A stretch of DNA of 64,000 nt, from contig NZ_CP113939.1 in assembly GCF_029392315.1 (NCBI RefSeq), forward strand, positions 310,001 to 374,000. Reading direction: 5' to 3'. Positions 35,501-44,335 of this stretch are shown here, in pieces. The notes beneath the pieces were generated by a model. That model was not told the origin of the DNA. It worked only from the letters and a program-made list of their open reading frames with translations, and ran no database searches. The translations under genes were made by a program, and so were the position numbers. This DNA is from Bifidobacterium sp. ESL0690 (GTDB lineage: Bacteria > Actinomycetota > Actinomycetes > Actinomycetales > Bifidobacteriaceae). Positions within the stretch are counted from its first letter, which is position 1. Each line of letters starts with the position of its first letter.

Positions 35501-36003
35501 AGCACCATTGCCGCGCCTAGCCCAATGCCGAGCGAAGCTCCCATGGTTTTGAGACTGCTCTGAGTCGCCATATCTTTGAATATTCTGCGCAGTTGCGCGC
35601 CGAGCTCGGAACTCTTCTTTGGCTGTCCCGCCGGTGCGGGACTTTGGGGGCTGCCCGTCGGCGGTGTGGGCGTTGCGTTGAACGGTGTGGCACCGAATTG
35701 TGGGACGGCACCGGTCGGCTGATTGGAAGGTATTGCCTGCAGGTTTAGGTTTTGCGACAGGGGCGCTTCGGTTCCGCCTACAGACGCTCCAGAAACCGGT
35801 GGAAGACCGGGATTTTGTGCGCCCGGCAGAGGAATCGAGGGTGCTGCTGCCGATGTTGCGGGGTTCTGTGGCCTTGAAGCATTGCCCGCTGTGCCGCCAG
35901 GATTTTGCGGCAACGGTGTTCCTGCGGATACCGTGCTTTGCCCGCAGTGCGAACAGAATTTGGCGTTCTTGGATATTGTTGCACCGCAGTGAGGGCAAAT
36001 CAT
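32536..36003 (-). CDS. Large zinc-ribbon membrane protein with C-terminal ectodomain
   Basis: 1155 residues. The N-terminal zinc ribbon MICPHCGATISKNAKFCSHCG (CxxC-13-CxxC) is followed by a Pro/Ala/Gly/Gln-rich linker to about residue 125. A block of about nine TM segments comes next (from LGIGLGAAMVLALINAIII to LWYFLVAMIWAFLIEVVAM, roughly 155-640). A second Pro/Ser/Thr/Gln-rich linker (about 670-845) leads to one more TM (ILFICLGLVALCAALGITY) and a 280-residue outside domain starting SQYTDAIASGRFDDASSIAD, of the kind found in TcaA-like zinc-ribbon proteins (two Cys in KCATSTDAEPKGC). It is a tandem paralogue of 36243-38504, which lacks the ectodomain. Function unknown; envelope-stress sensing or division-related roles are only guesses. 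Confidence 0.82.
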   Translation of the reverse strand: MICPHCGATISKNAKFCSHCGQSTVSAGTPLPQNPGGTAGNASRPQNPATSAAAPSIPLPGAQNPGLPPVSGASVGGTEAPLSQNLNLQAIPSNQPTGAVPQFGATPFNATPTPPTGSPQSPAPAGQPKKSSELGAQLRRIFKDMATQSSLKTMGASLGIGLGAAMVLALINAIIINSKLSGVINMARTAAQGSTALGMPASVSMPNFFQVLVSALISGVAGSYSLKISAMGMDVDKIGTHILLWGPMTLSGVALLLGAAFGAYLLAHKTTSHFKWDGIANSVVVGLATGLIYVILGAIFPLSFNGAIGGGSSPLGDLSSSLMSGGSKSSSANGSIIISGATPRTFLMATVFAGLGALLGFALAQYAPDSTNAFKAAWRWGHRLRGFARTAVEALSIYTLVYTVLGLVAFIILAFVYKIPSLLLFIPSLFPLWPLFLLQLSSFGGIGLSALGMVSGNLTCFTLFGWTGLAKISGNDNIVKSVPPELTTPGALHFPGGLVAMTIVLIIVFIVTTLYIALRASARNMQDHYYMDWKHTWKQPVAAGIFWLFITFASATGISVKISGVAGMATNLMSGVISSATGGIDPSKLHGSISLELWYFLVAMIWAFLIEVVAMTFGPTLVASMPGIWKIFKGGQVEATPAAVRQYVDACDARFGKDGKNRGDGQGNPGGSAGLPWPGNPNGPTNPVNPDGSTNPVNPGSPTGPQGSANGIPPLPMPGSSLPIPSTPTSQNAGNTSSGADAHPAIPAPAAAGQTSTAPGSIPQPAGQQNAASPQTQDSYPAIQIPPAASSPSKSTPASASAVSAVSATPQPGALISDISATDGVAAKAKPMTASQKRILFICLGLVALCAALGITYGVLNATVFSPKTVVSQYTDAIASGRFDDASSIADPQIGGAKSVLLHNNAAKPGNFISNQHIVSSKINDDGSAYVDITYTLAGKEKKSTIKLVPNGSQGLIFKKWAISTPLVSNIKVDTPKIVDDLTINDVDVSEKNAETNEAGSRENVFVFAVYPGTYTVGIQETDYLKSKSITLEPSQLGTLDVKATKKLSDSLEADVKKKLDKCATSTDAEPKGCPFSYPFYSDGDQYRNFSWSILKYPQVTSVDVKNGTFDATTGRVKLTYQHRYSSISDDWDSDDYEESIYYSDVTFWLNKRKS

Positions 36004-36242
36004 CGTGTCTCCCAGATCTCAGCTCTTCCTGACCCCATCGTTAGGGTATTACCAATGAAAACAAGGGTATGACGCAGGGCCAACAAAGGCTCGATTTTTG
36101 GCCGTTGCGTAAGTGTTGCCAATGGCCGGAATGAAGCTGTATTCGTTCCGGTATGGTTCCTCTAACGTGCCACGATTGTCGGCTCGCCTCTTGCTAACTG
36201 ATTGGTATATGGGGCGGCTTGCCTCACGATCTGGGAACCCGA

Positions 36243-38504
36243 CTACTTCCATCCATTCGGTGGTTGCCGGTTTGCGTCGGTGCATGGATTGCCGGTTTGC
36301 CCGTTGGCTTGGGACGGTGCCGAATCCGGGTAGGCGGAGTAAGGGTTGCGCGTTGCTGGATTGGTTGCTGGTGAGTTTGCCGAATAGGGATTGGAACGAG
36401 CATAAGGATTCGCTTGTGGCTGCCCGTAGCCTGGTGCACCACCTTGCATTGGCGGTATCGCACCGATCGGTGCCATTCCCGGCCTGCCACTCATCGCAGC
36501 CGTCATTCCATATTGTCCGTACACGGTTTGTGTGCCTCTGGCCTTGAGCAGAGCGATGAAGACATTGGGATCGGTAACGGGCTGGCTTATTTTGCCGTCA
36601 GGATTGTTTCGTGCTTCGTTTCTTCCGCCGGACACGGCGGGAGACGGCTGCACCAGCCCTCCTTTGAGAATACCCATCAGCCCCGGCATCGATTTAATCA
36701 TCGTAGGTCCCAGGCTCAGCGCAAGCGCCTCGATGGCGAACATCCACAACGCTCCGAAAAGGATATACCATGGTTGCACGTCGTTGATATAGGTATAGCT
36801 GTCGCCGGAGAATTGATGGTACATCGCAAGGAGGTATGGGTCCTGCGGATGCGGTTGCGTCACTTTCATCGTCACGCACGTAAGGTTGATCACCATTGCT
36901 GCCACAGCCCAGAAAATTGCTGCGATAGCCGGTGTCTGCCAGGTCTTGGCCCACCCGGCGTTCGCCCGATCCTGCAAAGACCGGGCCGAGGCCCGCAGCA
37001 TGATGTAGAACGTGCTCAACAGGAACAGGACCAGCGGAAGCAGATAATTCAGGAACATGGTCGGTAGATTACTGCGCATATACCGTTCTGGAGTGAGAGC
37101 AGAGAAAGCATACAACTTGTCGCTGCCGAAAAGCCCGGGGCCATATAGGGCAGATAGTCGTTGTGTCTTCGGCGAGGTTGGCGAAACGTACATCAAAATT
37201 CCGCCCAATGATCCCTCTTGCCATTCTGCCAATTGATTGCTTGGAATATTTCTGAGAAAGACCATTATCGGTGCGGTTCCGCAGTGGTAGGAGATTGTGT
37301 ACATGATGACATTCAGCACTTGCATGATGAGACTGTAGACGAAGAAAACGAGGGAATAGATGCCAAGGGCTTCGGCGCAGGTTCGTGCCGCTCCTCGTGC
37401 TTGGTGAACCCATGTCCAGCAGGCAGAGAAGACATTGCCGTTCTCAAAGCAGCGCCTGCTAAAGGCGTATCCTATCAGCGTGCCAATCGCTGCGGTCAGC
37501 AGCGGCATGACGAAAGTGACCCAAGTCAATGAACTGTTGACAAGCGATAAGGTGGACGTCTTCTCCGGGTCGTCCAGGGGGAAATACGGCAAAAGCGTAT
37601 GCAGCTCGTCGCTTCTAATCTCGCAGCGGATCGGGAAACAAGCAGCCAACAGAAGATAGATCAATCCGGCCGCGAAACCCACAATCGCCGAGCTGGCCAA
37701 CGGTTCCCATTTCTTCTGCGCGATGATGTGCCGTGAAACCATATACGCGCCGAAAGCCGTGCCGAGCAACAGCGCCAGGCCAGGCAGGCCGAACGTTCCT
37801 CTGGCAAAAACCGCGGCTTCCGGTATGGATTCATGGAGCAATGAAACGGAACTGGCACCGCCCGTCGCGTTGGTGAGGATGTTGACGAAGATAGCGATAA
37901 TGGAGCCTGAGGTGAATTGGGTCGTGGAACCGCCTGCCGTTGTGTTTGCGAACTGAGCGGCTATCATGTTTTTGGCTCTTTCTTGTCCCTGTGAGTACAG
38001 GTGAGCATTGAGACAGACCAGCGCAGTGATTAGGAGTGTGGCCAAAAGCGCCGCGGCAAGACCGATACCAAGCGAGACCAGCATGGCCTTGATGTTGGCG
38101 GCGCTCGTGAAACCGGCTGACGTGCGTTTTACCGGTTTCGTGGCCTTGGCCGAGGCCCTGTTTCGGGTGGTCGCCGGAGTTTGCGTGTAATAGTTGGACG
38201 GCGCAGATGGATACGCGCCGTTGAGGTTACCGACATTGGCGGGACGATATGTGGTTCTGCCTTGTGGATGCCCGGAAGGATATTGCGAAGCTGGAATTGG
38301 GCCCTGAACTGGTCGTGGGGCCTGAGATGGAACCGAACCTTGAATCGGAGTTGGGGCTTGAATCGAAGCCGGAGTTGAGGTGGGTGTTCCGTTTTGCGGC
38401 GAAGGCGCCATGTTCGCAGCGGCCGTTGTTGTCACTGTCTTGCCACAATTTGAACAGAACCGTGCATCGGCAGGTAAACCGGCACCGCAATAAGGGCACT
38501 CCAT
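36243..38504 (-). CDS. Zinc-ribbon membrane protein, paralogue of the next gene downstream
   Basis: 753 residues. It starts MECPYCGAGLPADARFCSNCG (CxxC-12-CxxC zinc ribbon), followed by a Pro/Gln/Thr linker with near-repeats (IQGSVPSQAPRPVQGPIPAS). A block of about nine membrane segments (from LGIGLAAALLATLLITALV to WMFAIEALALSLGPTMIKSM) aligns with that of the 32536-36003 protein: both have FGAYM/FGAYL near TM3-4, ARSLQDRANAGWAKTWQTPAIAAIFW versus ARNMQDHYYMDWKHTWKQPVAAGIFW, and LGPTMIKSMPGLMGILKGG versus FGPTLVASMPGIWKIFKGG. It ends in an Asn/Pro/Gly-rich cytosolic tail instead of an ectodomain. About 240 bp separate the two genes. Function unknown. Confidence 0.82.
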   Translation of the reverse strand: MECPYCGAGLPADARFCSNCGKTVTTTAAANMAPSPQNGTPTSTPASIQAPTPIQGSVPSQAPRPVQGPIPASQYPSGHPQGRTTYRPANVGNLNGAYPSAPSNYYTQTPATTRNRASAKATKPVKRTSAGFTSAANIKAMLVSLGIGLAAALLATLLITALVCLNAHLYSQGQERAKNMIAAQFANTTAGGSTTQFTSGSIIAIFVNILTNATGGASSVSLLHESIPEAAVFARGTFGLPGLALLLGTAFGAYMVSRHIIAQKKWEPLASSAIVGFAAGLIYLLLAACFPIRCEIRSDELHTLLPYFPLDDPEKTSTLSLVNSSLTWVTFVMPLLTAAIGTLIGYAFSRRCFENGNVFSACWTWVHQARGAARTCAEALGIYSLVFFVYSLIMQVLNVIMYTISYHCGTAPIMVFLRNIPSNQLAEWQEGSLGGILMYVSPTSPKTQRLSALYGPGLFGSDKLYAFSALTPERYMRSNLPTMFLNYLLPLVLFLLSTFYIMLRASARSLQDRANAGWAKTWQTPAIAAIFWAVAAMVINLTCVTMKVTQPHPQDPYLLAMYHQFSGDSYTYINDVQPWYILFGALWMFAIEALALSLGPTMIKSMPGLMGILKGGLVQPSPAVSGGRNEARNNPDGKISQPVTDPNVFIALLKARGTQTVYGQYGMTAAMSGRPGMAPIGAIPPMQGGAPGYGQPQANPYARSNPYSANSPATNPATRNPYSAYPDSAPSQANGQTGNPCTDANRQPPNGWK

Positions 38505-38640
38505 ATTCTCTCTTTTCTCTCAACACTGCGACAAACTCAAAGATATCTCACTTTATCATCGAGTAATCTCAATCATATTATGATAGATAATGACCAAGGA
38601 TAAAAACAATGGTAAGTCGCCGGGAGCCCGTAATATAGAA

Positions 38641-38738
38641 AAGCTATGTCTGGCGCGGGTTTGCGCCCTGAGATGGCACGCATACACACTCCTGTCGCGG
38701 AAAGACCGCGGCCGACTTTAGTCCGAAGGAGGTGGGTG
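38641..38738 (+). promoter_or_regulatory. Candidate ribosomal protein leader upstream of rpsF
   Basis: The 98-nt leader can fold as CGCGG-AAAGA-CCGCG beside CGGCCGACTTTAGTCCGA. An upstream CACTCCT can also pair with the AGGAGGTG ribosome site. Autoregulatory S6:S18 leaders, known from many bacteria, use a CCG motif next to a stem that hides the ribosome site. CCG elements are present here at 38713 and 38731, but the full consensus could not be checked by eye. Confidence 0.45.
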
Positions 38739-39035
38739 ATGTCTGCACACAAGTATGAACTGATGTTCATCGCCGATCCGGAGCTTGACGAAAGAGCCCT
38801 GAAGAAGCTGACCGATGAGTATATGGAAATCGTCACCAAAGAGGGCGGTTCCGTTTCCGACCCTGATATCTGGGGACGCCGCAAGCTTGCCTATGAAATC
38901 GATGGCAAGACCGAAGGCAACTACGTCGTGGTCAACTACAGCTGCGAGCCGGCAACGAACGATGAGCTGGACCGCGTCCTGAACCTGAACGAGTCCGTAA
39001 TCCGCACGAAGATTCTTCGCAAGGATGTCAAGTAA
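38739..39035 (+). CDS. rpsF: 30S ribosomal protein S6
   Basis: 98 residues from ATG 38739 (MSAHKYELMFIADPELDERAL), after AAGGAGGTGGGTG; the upstream in-frame extension to 38646 is leader. The pattern WGRRKLAYEIDGKTEGNYVVVNY is the S6 signature, followed by VLNLNESVIRTKILR. S6 pairs with S18 on the 30S platform. First gene of the rpsF-ssb-rpsR-rplI operon. Confidence 0.98.
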   Translation: MSAHKYELMFIADPELDERALKKLTDEYMEIVTKEGGSVSDPDIWGRRKLAYEIDGKTEGNYVVVNYSCEPATNDELDRVLNLNESVIRTKILRKDVK

Positions 39036-39123
39036 TTCCGTTTAGGAATATTAAATTTTAGTCTATTTGCTTTTCGCTTCATCGTTATCGACAAAAGCCA
39101 AAAGCTGGTGAGGAAGGCACGTC

Positions 39124-39780
39124 ATGGCAGCAGGAGATACGGTCATCACGATTATCGGCAACCTTACGGCTGACCCGGAGCTGCGCACTATCGGCAGCGG
39201 CGCGTCGGTCGCGAGTTTTACCATCGCTTCTACGCCGAGGACCTATAACCGCAACACGAACCAGTGGGAGGACGGCAACGCCCTCTTCATGCGCTGTTCC
39301 GCGTGGCGGGATATGGCCGACCATTGCGCGTCCTCGCTTTCCAAGGGCATGCGCGTAATCGCCCAAGGCCGCTTGCAGCAGCGTTCGTACACCGCCAATG
39401 ACGGTACGAACCGCACGGTTGTGGAGATGACGGTCGACGAAATCGGCCCGTCCCTGCGCTATGCCACCGCTCAGGTGCAACGTCAGTCCTCTTCCAACGG
39501 TGGGTTCCAGGGTGGTTCCCGCAACAACGGAGGCTATAACGGCGGTGCCGGCAACAATGGCGGCGGTTATAACGGCGGCTACAATGCCGGCGGCAACGGC
39601 GGATACCAGGGTGGCGCAGGCTACTCGGGCGGCGCTTCGGCTGGGCAGGCCCAGCAAGGCGGCCAGTCCCAGGCTCCCGCAGCCGATCCGTGGGGCAGCT
39701 CCAGCAATACCGGCGATGGATTCTCGAGTTTCGGAGGCAGCTCCGATTTCGGCGGGGATTCCGACGAGCCGGAGTTCTAG
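39124..39780 (+). CDS. ssb: Single-stranded DNA-binding protein
   Basis: 218 residues. The OB fold occupies residues 1-115 ([88 protein letters not shown]). Residues about 125-185 are a Gly/Asn/Tyr/Gln-rich flexible linker with NGGYNGG-type repeats. The acidic C-terminal tip DSDEPEF binds partner proteins. It lies between rpsF and rpsR, the standard order. It is longer than typical SSB because of the linker. Confidence 0.98.
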   Translation: MAAGDTVITIIGNLTADPELRTIGSGASVASFTIASTPRTYNRNTNQWEDGNALFMRCSAWRDMADHCASSLSKGMRVIAQGRLQQRSYTANDGTNRTVVEMTVDEIGPSLRYATAQVQRQSSSNGGFQGGSRNNGGYNGGAGNNGGGYNGGYNAGGNGGYQGGAGYSGGASAGQAQQGGQSQAPAADPWGSSSNTGDGFSSFGGSSDFGGDSDEPEF

Positions 39781-39845
39781 CGATAGTCGCCAGTAGCGTA
39801 AAGCATCAAGCAATAGACGTTTATAAGTGTTAAGGAGACATTGAT

Positions 39846-40094
39846 ATGTCACGTAAAAGGCCAAAACCACCAGTCAAGCCGTTCAAGAAAAAGCCGAACC
39901 CGCTGAAGGCTGCGAAGATCACCGAGATCGATTACAAGGACACCGCGCTGCTGCGCAAGTTCATTTCTGATCGCGGCAAGATCCGTTCGCGTCGTATCAC
40001 CGGCGTGACCATCCAGGAACAGCGTGAGATTTCCCGCGCCATCAAGAACGCGCGCGAGATGGCTCTGCTGCCTTACGCCACCAACGGCCGCTGA
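39846..40094 (+). CDS. rpsR: 30S ribosomal protein S18
   Basis: 82 residues; ATG after [64 protein letters not shown] is the complete S18 signature. The N-terminus ([19 protein letters not shown]) lacks the CxxC zinc pair found in some S18 forms, so this is the zinc-independent type. Confidence 0.98.
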   Translation: MSRKRPKPPVKPFKKKPNPLKAAKITEIDYKDTALLRKFISDRGKIRSRRITGVTIQEQREISRAIKNAREMALLPYATNGR

Positions 40095-40110
40095 TAGGAG
40101 GGCACGAACA

Positions 40111-40557
40111 ATGGCTGAAACTAAGGTTATTCTTACCAAGTCCGTCTCCAACCTCGGTCACTCCGGTGACGTCGTCGAGGTCAAGTCCGGCTATGCACGC
40201 AACTACCTGATCCCGCAGGGCCTCGCCTTCGCGTGGAGCAAGGGCGCCGCTTCCCAGATTGAAGCGATGAAGCGTGCACGTCTGGCCAAGTCCGTGGCCA
40301 CCCGTGAAGACGCCGTGGCCGCCAAGGCCGCCATCGACGGCACCGTCGTCGAGCTCACGGCCAAGGTCTCCGAGTCCGGCAAGCTGTTCGGCGGCATCTC
40401 CGCCATGGACATCGCTTCCGCTCTCGAATCCAAGGCCGCCATCGATCCGAAGGCGATCAAGGTCGAGACCATCAAGACCACCGGCGAGTTCCCCGCCACC
40501 GTGGCCCTGCACCCCGAAATCTCCGCGAACTTCACCGTCAAGGTCGTCGCCGAGTAA
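40111..40557 (+). CDS. rplI: 50S ribosomal protein L9
   Basis: 148 residues from ATG 40111 ([39 protein letters not shown]), preceded by GGAGGGCACGAACA. A frame open to 40024 overlaps rpsR in another phase and is not translated. Last gene of the operon; the terminator is at 40606-40652. Confidence 0.98.
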   Translation: MAETKVILTKSVSNLGHSGDVVEVKSGYARNYLIPQGLAFAWSKGAASQIEAMKRARLAKSVATREDAVAAKAAIDGTVVELTAKVSESGKLFGGISAMDIASALESKAAIDPKAIKVETIKTTGEFPATVALHPEISANFTVKVVAE

Positions 40558-40605
40558 CTCGGTCTAAAAAGTTGATAACGGTTTAAAACCGCAAGCTTAA
40601 GCAAG

Positions 40606-40652
40606 AAAAATCCCGCCGCACGTTCAAACGAATCGTGCAGGCGGGATTTTTC
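40606..40652 (+). terminator. Terminator of the rpsF-ssb-rpsR-rplI operon
   Basis: AAAAATCCCGCC-GCACG ... CGTGC-AGGCGGGATTTTT: a long GC-rich stem with a T-run, 49 nt past the rplI stop codon. Confidence 0.93.
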
Positions 40653-40771
40653 ATATCCATTTGTTAGATAGATAGCGATATTTATTGTTGGATTGGTTGC
40701 TTCAGATTGAAGATTAAATAGATGAAAACGAGAGAGCATTATGCTTTCCAAGCCGTTGAAAATCTAATATC

Positions 40772-40825
40772 TTGAAGCTATCGCAGTGAACGGCGTATAC
40801 TAGGTAAGTTGCGTGTTCGGGGGGG
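40772..40825 (+). promoter_or_regulatory. Promoter and G7 tract upstream of the DHA2 exporter
   Basis: TTGAAG (40772-40777) and TATACT (40796-40801), 18 bp apart, form a good sigma-A-type promoter. A run of seven G (40819-40825) lies in the expected start-site/leader zone, 33 bp before the GTG start. Homopolymeric G runs can slip and alter expression. Confidence 0.5.
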
Positions 40826-40858
40826 TCGGAGCGCGCCAACCATTGCCACACCCCTCAA

Positions 40859-42313
40859 GTGCCTGATCGGCAAAAGTATATTGAGGTTTACAACTTGCAA
40901 GAAGAACGTGTATCCACACAAACAAAACTATCCATCGCGGCAGCCGCCCTGCTTTCCTTCACCGGCATCCTGACCGAGACTTCGTTGAACGTCACTTTCC
41001 CGACGATGACCAAAGAATTCGGTTTGCCGCTTTCGACCATCCAGCTTTTGACTTCCGGCTACCTGCTGATGGTGACCATCGTGATGAGCACCTCGTCGTT
41101 CCTGCTCAAGCGTTTCGATGCGCGTTTGCTTTTCCGCTGTGCCGTCGTCGTGAGCATCATCGGTACGATTCTGTGTTGCTTGCCGCTGAACTACTGGCTC
41201 CTGTTGCTCGGCCGTCTGCTCCAGGCTGCGGCCACGGGCGTCTCGACACCCCTGATGATCAATGTCATCCTCGCACTGGTGCCCGTCAGCAGGCGCGGCA
41301 CCTACGTCGGCGTCGCCAACATGGTCACGTCCTTCGCGCCTGCGCTCGGTCCCACTTACGGCGGGCTTATTAATTATTACTTCTCCTGGCGCGTCATCTT
41401 TATATTCACCTTGCCGCTGCTCATCGTCGCATGGATCTTGGGCGAGACCAATTTGAGGCTTAAGGCCGAAGGAGCCAACGAATCCTTCGATGGCATCGGT
41501 TTGGTGTTGCTGAGTTTCTTCATGATTAGCTTCACCGAGATTTTCGACCAGTTCGGCGCCGGCGGCGGTTGGTCGTATAAGGTCGCCATCGCCATCTGTG
41601 CGGCGGTGGTTCTGCTTGGTCTCTTTATCTGGCGTTGCCTCACGTTCAAGTCCCCGCTGCTCAACCTCCGCCTCTTTAAGGAGCCCATCGTGAGTCTGCG
41701 CGGCGCGAACTACGCCATTCTCCAGTTCATCAACATTGGCAGCTCCTTCCTGCTGCCGGTTTTCGCCGAGAACTTCCTCGGCATTGATTCGCTGGCCGCC
41801 GGCCTGATGCTTCTGCCGGGTTCGCTGCTTGGCGCTTTCATCGCCCCGTTCGTCGGCAAGCTCTATGACCGCCGCGGCCCGACGCTGGTCCTGTTGATTT
41901 CCAACATTTCGCTGATTATCGGCGCTACCGCTTTGTGGGTGATGACCGGCAAGGCGACCGTGGTCATCCTGACGCTGCTTTATATGTTCCTGCGCGCTGG
42001 TTTCAACTTCGGCTACGGCAATACGATGTCAGACGCCAGCAAGTTCGTCTCCGGCGTTCAGCAAACCGATTTCAATTCCCTGTTTAACGTGCTGCAGCAG
42101 TACGCCGGTTCGCTCGGCACCACCGTGCTTTCCGCGTCGCTTTCCTTGAGCGAGGCCCATATTCCGCACAATATCAAGGCTGCATCGGCTGCTGGAGCCA
42201 CAAACGCCTTCGCCCTGCTGATAGTCTTGGCGCTTGTTGCACTCTGCATCACGTTGGTTTCCACCAAGATCCGCAAGAATCCGTCCGTCGAAATACAGCA
42301 GGTCGAGGTGTAG
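40859..42313 (+). CDS. MFS drug exporter, DHA2 (EmrB/QacA) type
   Basis: 484 residues from GTG 40859; a TTG at 40895 (LQEERVSTQT) is an alternative start. The 14-TM layout begins KLSIAAAALLSFTGILTETSLNVTFPTMTKEFGLPLSTIQLLTSGYLLM. Motif C-like GRLLQAAATGVSTPLMINVI and LGPTYGGLINYYFSWRVIF follow, typical of DHA2 exporters driven by proton exchange. It is a clear paralogue of the truncated exporter at 1-424. Substrate unknown. No regulator gene is adjacent, unlike the MarR-linked paralogue. Confidence 0.9.
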   Translation: MPDRQKYIEVYNLQEERVSTQTKLSIAAAALLSFTGILTETSLNVTFPTMTKEFGLPLSTIQLLTSGYLLMVTIVMSTSSFLLKRFDARLLFRCAVVVSIIGTILCCLPLNYWLLLLGRLLQAAATGVSTPLMINVILALVPVSRRGTYVGVANMVTSFAPALGPTYGGLINYYFSWRVIFIFTLPLLIVAWILGETNLRLKAEGANESFDGIGLVLLSFFMISFTEIFDQFGAGGGWSYKVAIAICAAVVLLGLFIWRCLTFKSPLLNLRLFKEPIVSLRGANYAILQFINIGSSFLLPVFAENFLGIDSLAAGLMLLPGSLLGAFIAPFVGKLYDRRGPTLVLLISNISLIIGATALWVMTGKATVVILTLLYMFLRAGFNFGYGNTMSDASKFVSGVQQTDFNSLFNVLQQYAGSLGTTVLSASLSLSEAHIPHNIKAASAAGATNAFALLIVLALVALCITLVSTKIRKNPSVEIQQVEV

Positions 42314-42414
42314 GCGTCTCTGTTTGCCTGGTTACAGTTGCAATCTTTATTTCGTGGATAAAGATGGGTTGCCTTTTAGTTATTGTGCATTGTAAAGTGC
42401 GTGGTGTTGAGATT

Positions 42415-42423
42415 GGGGGGGGG
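42415..42423 (+). repeat. Run of nine G upstream of the GPH transporter
   Basis: G9 homopolymer 72 bp before the GTG start of the 42496 gene, in the promoter or leader region. The longest homopolymer noticed in the window. Confidence 0.7.
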
Positions 42424-42495
42424 CTGCCGCGCGTTGCCATGCGTGTTGTCTATGATGAATACTGACTGATTGATGACATCCGACATGAGGAGCGT

Positions 42496-44205
42496 GTGAG
42501 CTTGATTCGGTCTCAAGGAAGAGGCAAGTATCCGGCGTCACCGCCGCAATCGCAGCCTTCCCAATCGCAGCCTATTGAGTCTGAGGATTCAGAGAGGGAA
42601 TCTGACCAGCAGCGCAATCTGCGCCCTACGCGGTCCGGAAATTCAGGGAAACAATCTGGCCGGCGTCATCCGCACGGCCACTCGCGTCGTGATCCGATCA
42701 CGCTGGGCAACGCCATCGGCTATGGTATCGGCGACGTATACGGCGGCGGTCAGCTCACGCTTATCGGCACCTACTTGGTCCTCTTCTGGACACGCTTCTG
42801 CGGCATGTCCATCTCGGTGGCGCAGTCAGTGGTCGGCCTGAGTGCGATTATCAGCGGCGTCGCGGCGCTTTCGTTCGGCATCCTCGGCGATAATCTCTAT
42901 CGCTTTCCGATTGGCCGTCGGTTTGGCCGTCGTCACCTGTTATTGATGATTGTCCCGCCGCTTATTTTGGTGGGCATCCTCCTTTGGATTCCCGGCCTGC
43001 CGTTCGCGGTTTATTTTCTGGTCTACGTGCTCTGGGTCACCGTCGCCCAGCTTTTCGCGTCGGCCTACAACACGCTTCCCGGCGAAATGGCATTAGGTTT
43101 CGATGACCGCACCAAGCTTTCGACGGTTCGCCTCCTGATTTCCGGCGCTTCCGGCACGTTGATCCTGCTGATTGGCGGAGGCACGCTTTCGCTTTTCGGT
43201 GAACACAGGCCGACCGGATACATGATGTTCACCATCGCGATCACGATTTGCTTCGCCCTCGCCGTTTTTATCTGCTGGAAAAACACGTGGGAGATGTCGC
43301 CCGAAGAGGCGGGATTTGGCCAGTATATTAAAAGTTCTGCCGAGCAATCAAGCTCCGAAAGCCATCTTTCATTCCATGATGAAGTAGCGCTTTGGCGCCA
43401 TCGTCTGGCCGTCATGTTCCGCGAATATGCCAGCACGCTGCGCATCGCGATTTTCCGTCGCCACTTGGCGCTTTACCTGCTGATGCTTACCGCCGGCGAC
43501 GTGTTCAGCCAGACCTTCGTCTTCTTTGTCATCTACGACTGGAACAAAACCGCCGCGTTCGCTTCGCTGCTGCTAAGTTCCGGTATCGTCACCGTGCCGC
43601 TGACCCCACTGTTCGGCGTAGCCATGACCAAAATCGGCCCGAAGCGCGTGTACCAAGCCAGTTTCGCGGCAAGCATCGTCGGCCTGTTCTGGCTTTTCGC
43701 CGCATGGCGCTTGGTCGGGGTGATGCCCGAACCATGGTGGACGATTTTTGCGGTGGCGGGCGCGCTGTTCTTCTTCATCGCCAAAGCGCCTTCCAGCTAC
43801 CTTCCCTGGGCTGTGTTCCCGTTCATCGCCGATGTCGATCAGGTCGTTTCCGGCAAATACCGTGCCTCGACGTTCAGCGGCATTCAGGCCGGGTTCCGCC
43901 AGCTGGTTTCGGGAATTTCGGCGATAGCGGTCGGTGCCATTCTGGGATTCGTCGGTTTCGATTCCTCGCGTCGCGTGCAGACATCGTTGGCGTGCAATGG
44001 CTTGGGAGCATTGATGATTGGCTGGTATGCGCTGTCAATCGTGATTTGCATCATCGTCGTGCGTCGCTTCAATCTTGACAAGCACACGGACGGCATCGCT
44101 CTTGCCGAATCCGCCCGCGTCGCTTCCGGCGGCGATCCGCACGACGTCGACCCGTCGGTTCGAGCCACGTTGGAGGATTTGACCGGTCAGCCTTACGCCC
44201 GCTAA
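42496..44205 (+). CDS. GPH-family (MelB-like) sugar/cation symporter homologue
   Basis: 569 residues from a GTG at 42496 with GAGGAG upstream. The first 65 residues are polar (Q, S, P, R, H). The transporter core starts ITLGNAIGYGIGDVYGGGQLTLIGTYLVLFWTRFCGMS, the TM1 pattern of glycoside-pentoside-hexuronide symporters. It continues LGDNLYRFPIGRRFGRRHLLLMIVPPL, the D-x-x-x-x-R-x-GRR loop of that family. About 12 TM segments follow, with a charged central loop (ESHLSFHDEVALWRHRLAVMF) and an Asp/His-rich C-terminal tail. It probably imports an oligosaccharide or glycoside with a cation, but no sugar-hydrolase gene is near to indicate the substrate. Confidence 0.85.
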   Translation: MSLIRSQGRGKYPASPPQSQPSQSQPIESEDSERESDQQRNLRPTRSGNSGKQSGRRHPHGHSRRDPITLGNAIGYGIGDVYGGGQLTLIGTYLVLFWTRFCGMSISVAQSVVGLSAIISGVAALSFGILGDNLYRFPIGRRFGRRHLLLMIVPPLILVGILLWIPGLPFAVYFLVYVLWVTVAQLFASAYNTLPGEMALGFDDRTKLSTVRLLISGASGTLILLIGGGTLSLFGEHRPTGYMMFTIAITICFALAVFICWKNTWEMSPEEAGFGQYIKSSAEQSSSESHLSFHDEVALWRHRLAVMFREYASTLRIAIFRRHLALYLLMLTAGDVFSQTFVFFVIYDWNKTAAFASLLLSSGIVTVPLTPLFGVAMTKIGPKRVYQASFAASIVGLFWLFAAWRLVGVMPEPWWTIFAVAGALFFFIAKAPSSYLPWAVFPFIADVDQVVSGKYRASTFSGIQAGFRQLVSGISAIAVGAILGFVGFDSSRRVQTSLACNGLGALMIGWYALSIVICIIVVRRFNLDKHTDGIALAESARVASGGDPHDVDPSVRATLEDLTGQPYAR

Positions 44206-44335
44206 TCGATTGGCAAATTATGTGCGCGGATTAGGCACGCCCTAGTTGCAACACTATAGCTGTCAAAAACTGTGCCGTTTTTGCACGCAGGGATACATTT
44301 GGGATACATGCCGGGTCTGCCGGCGCACTTTCACG

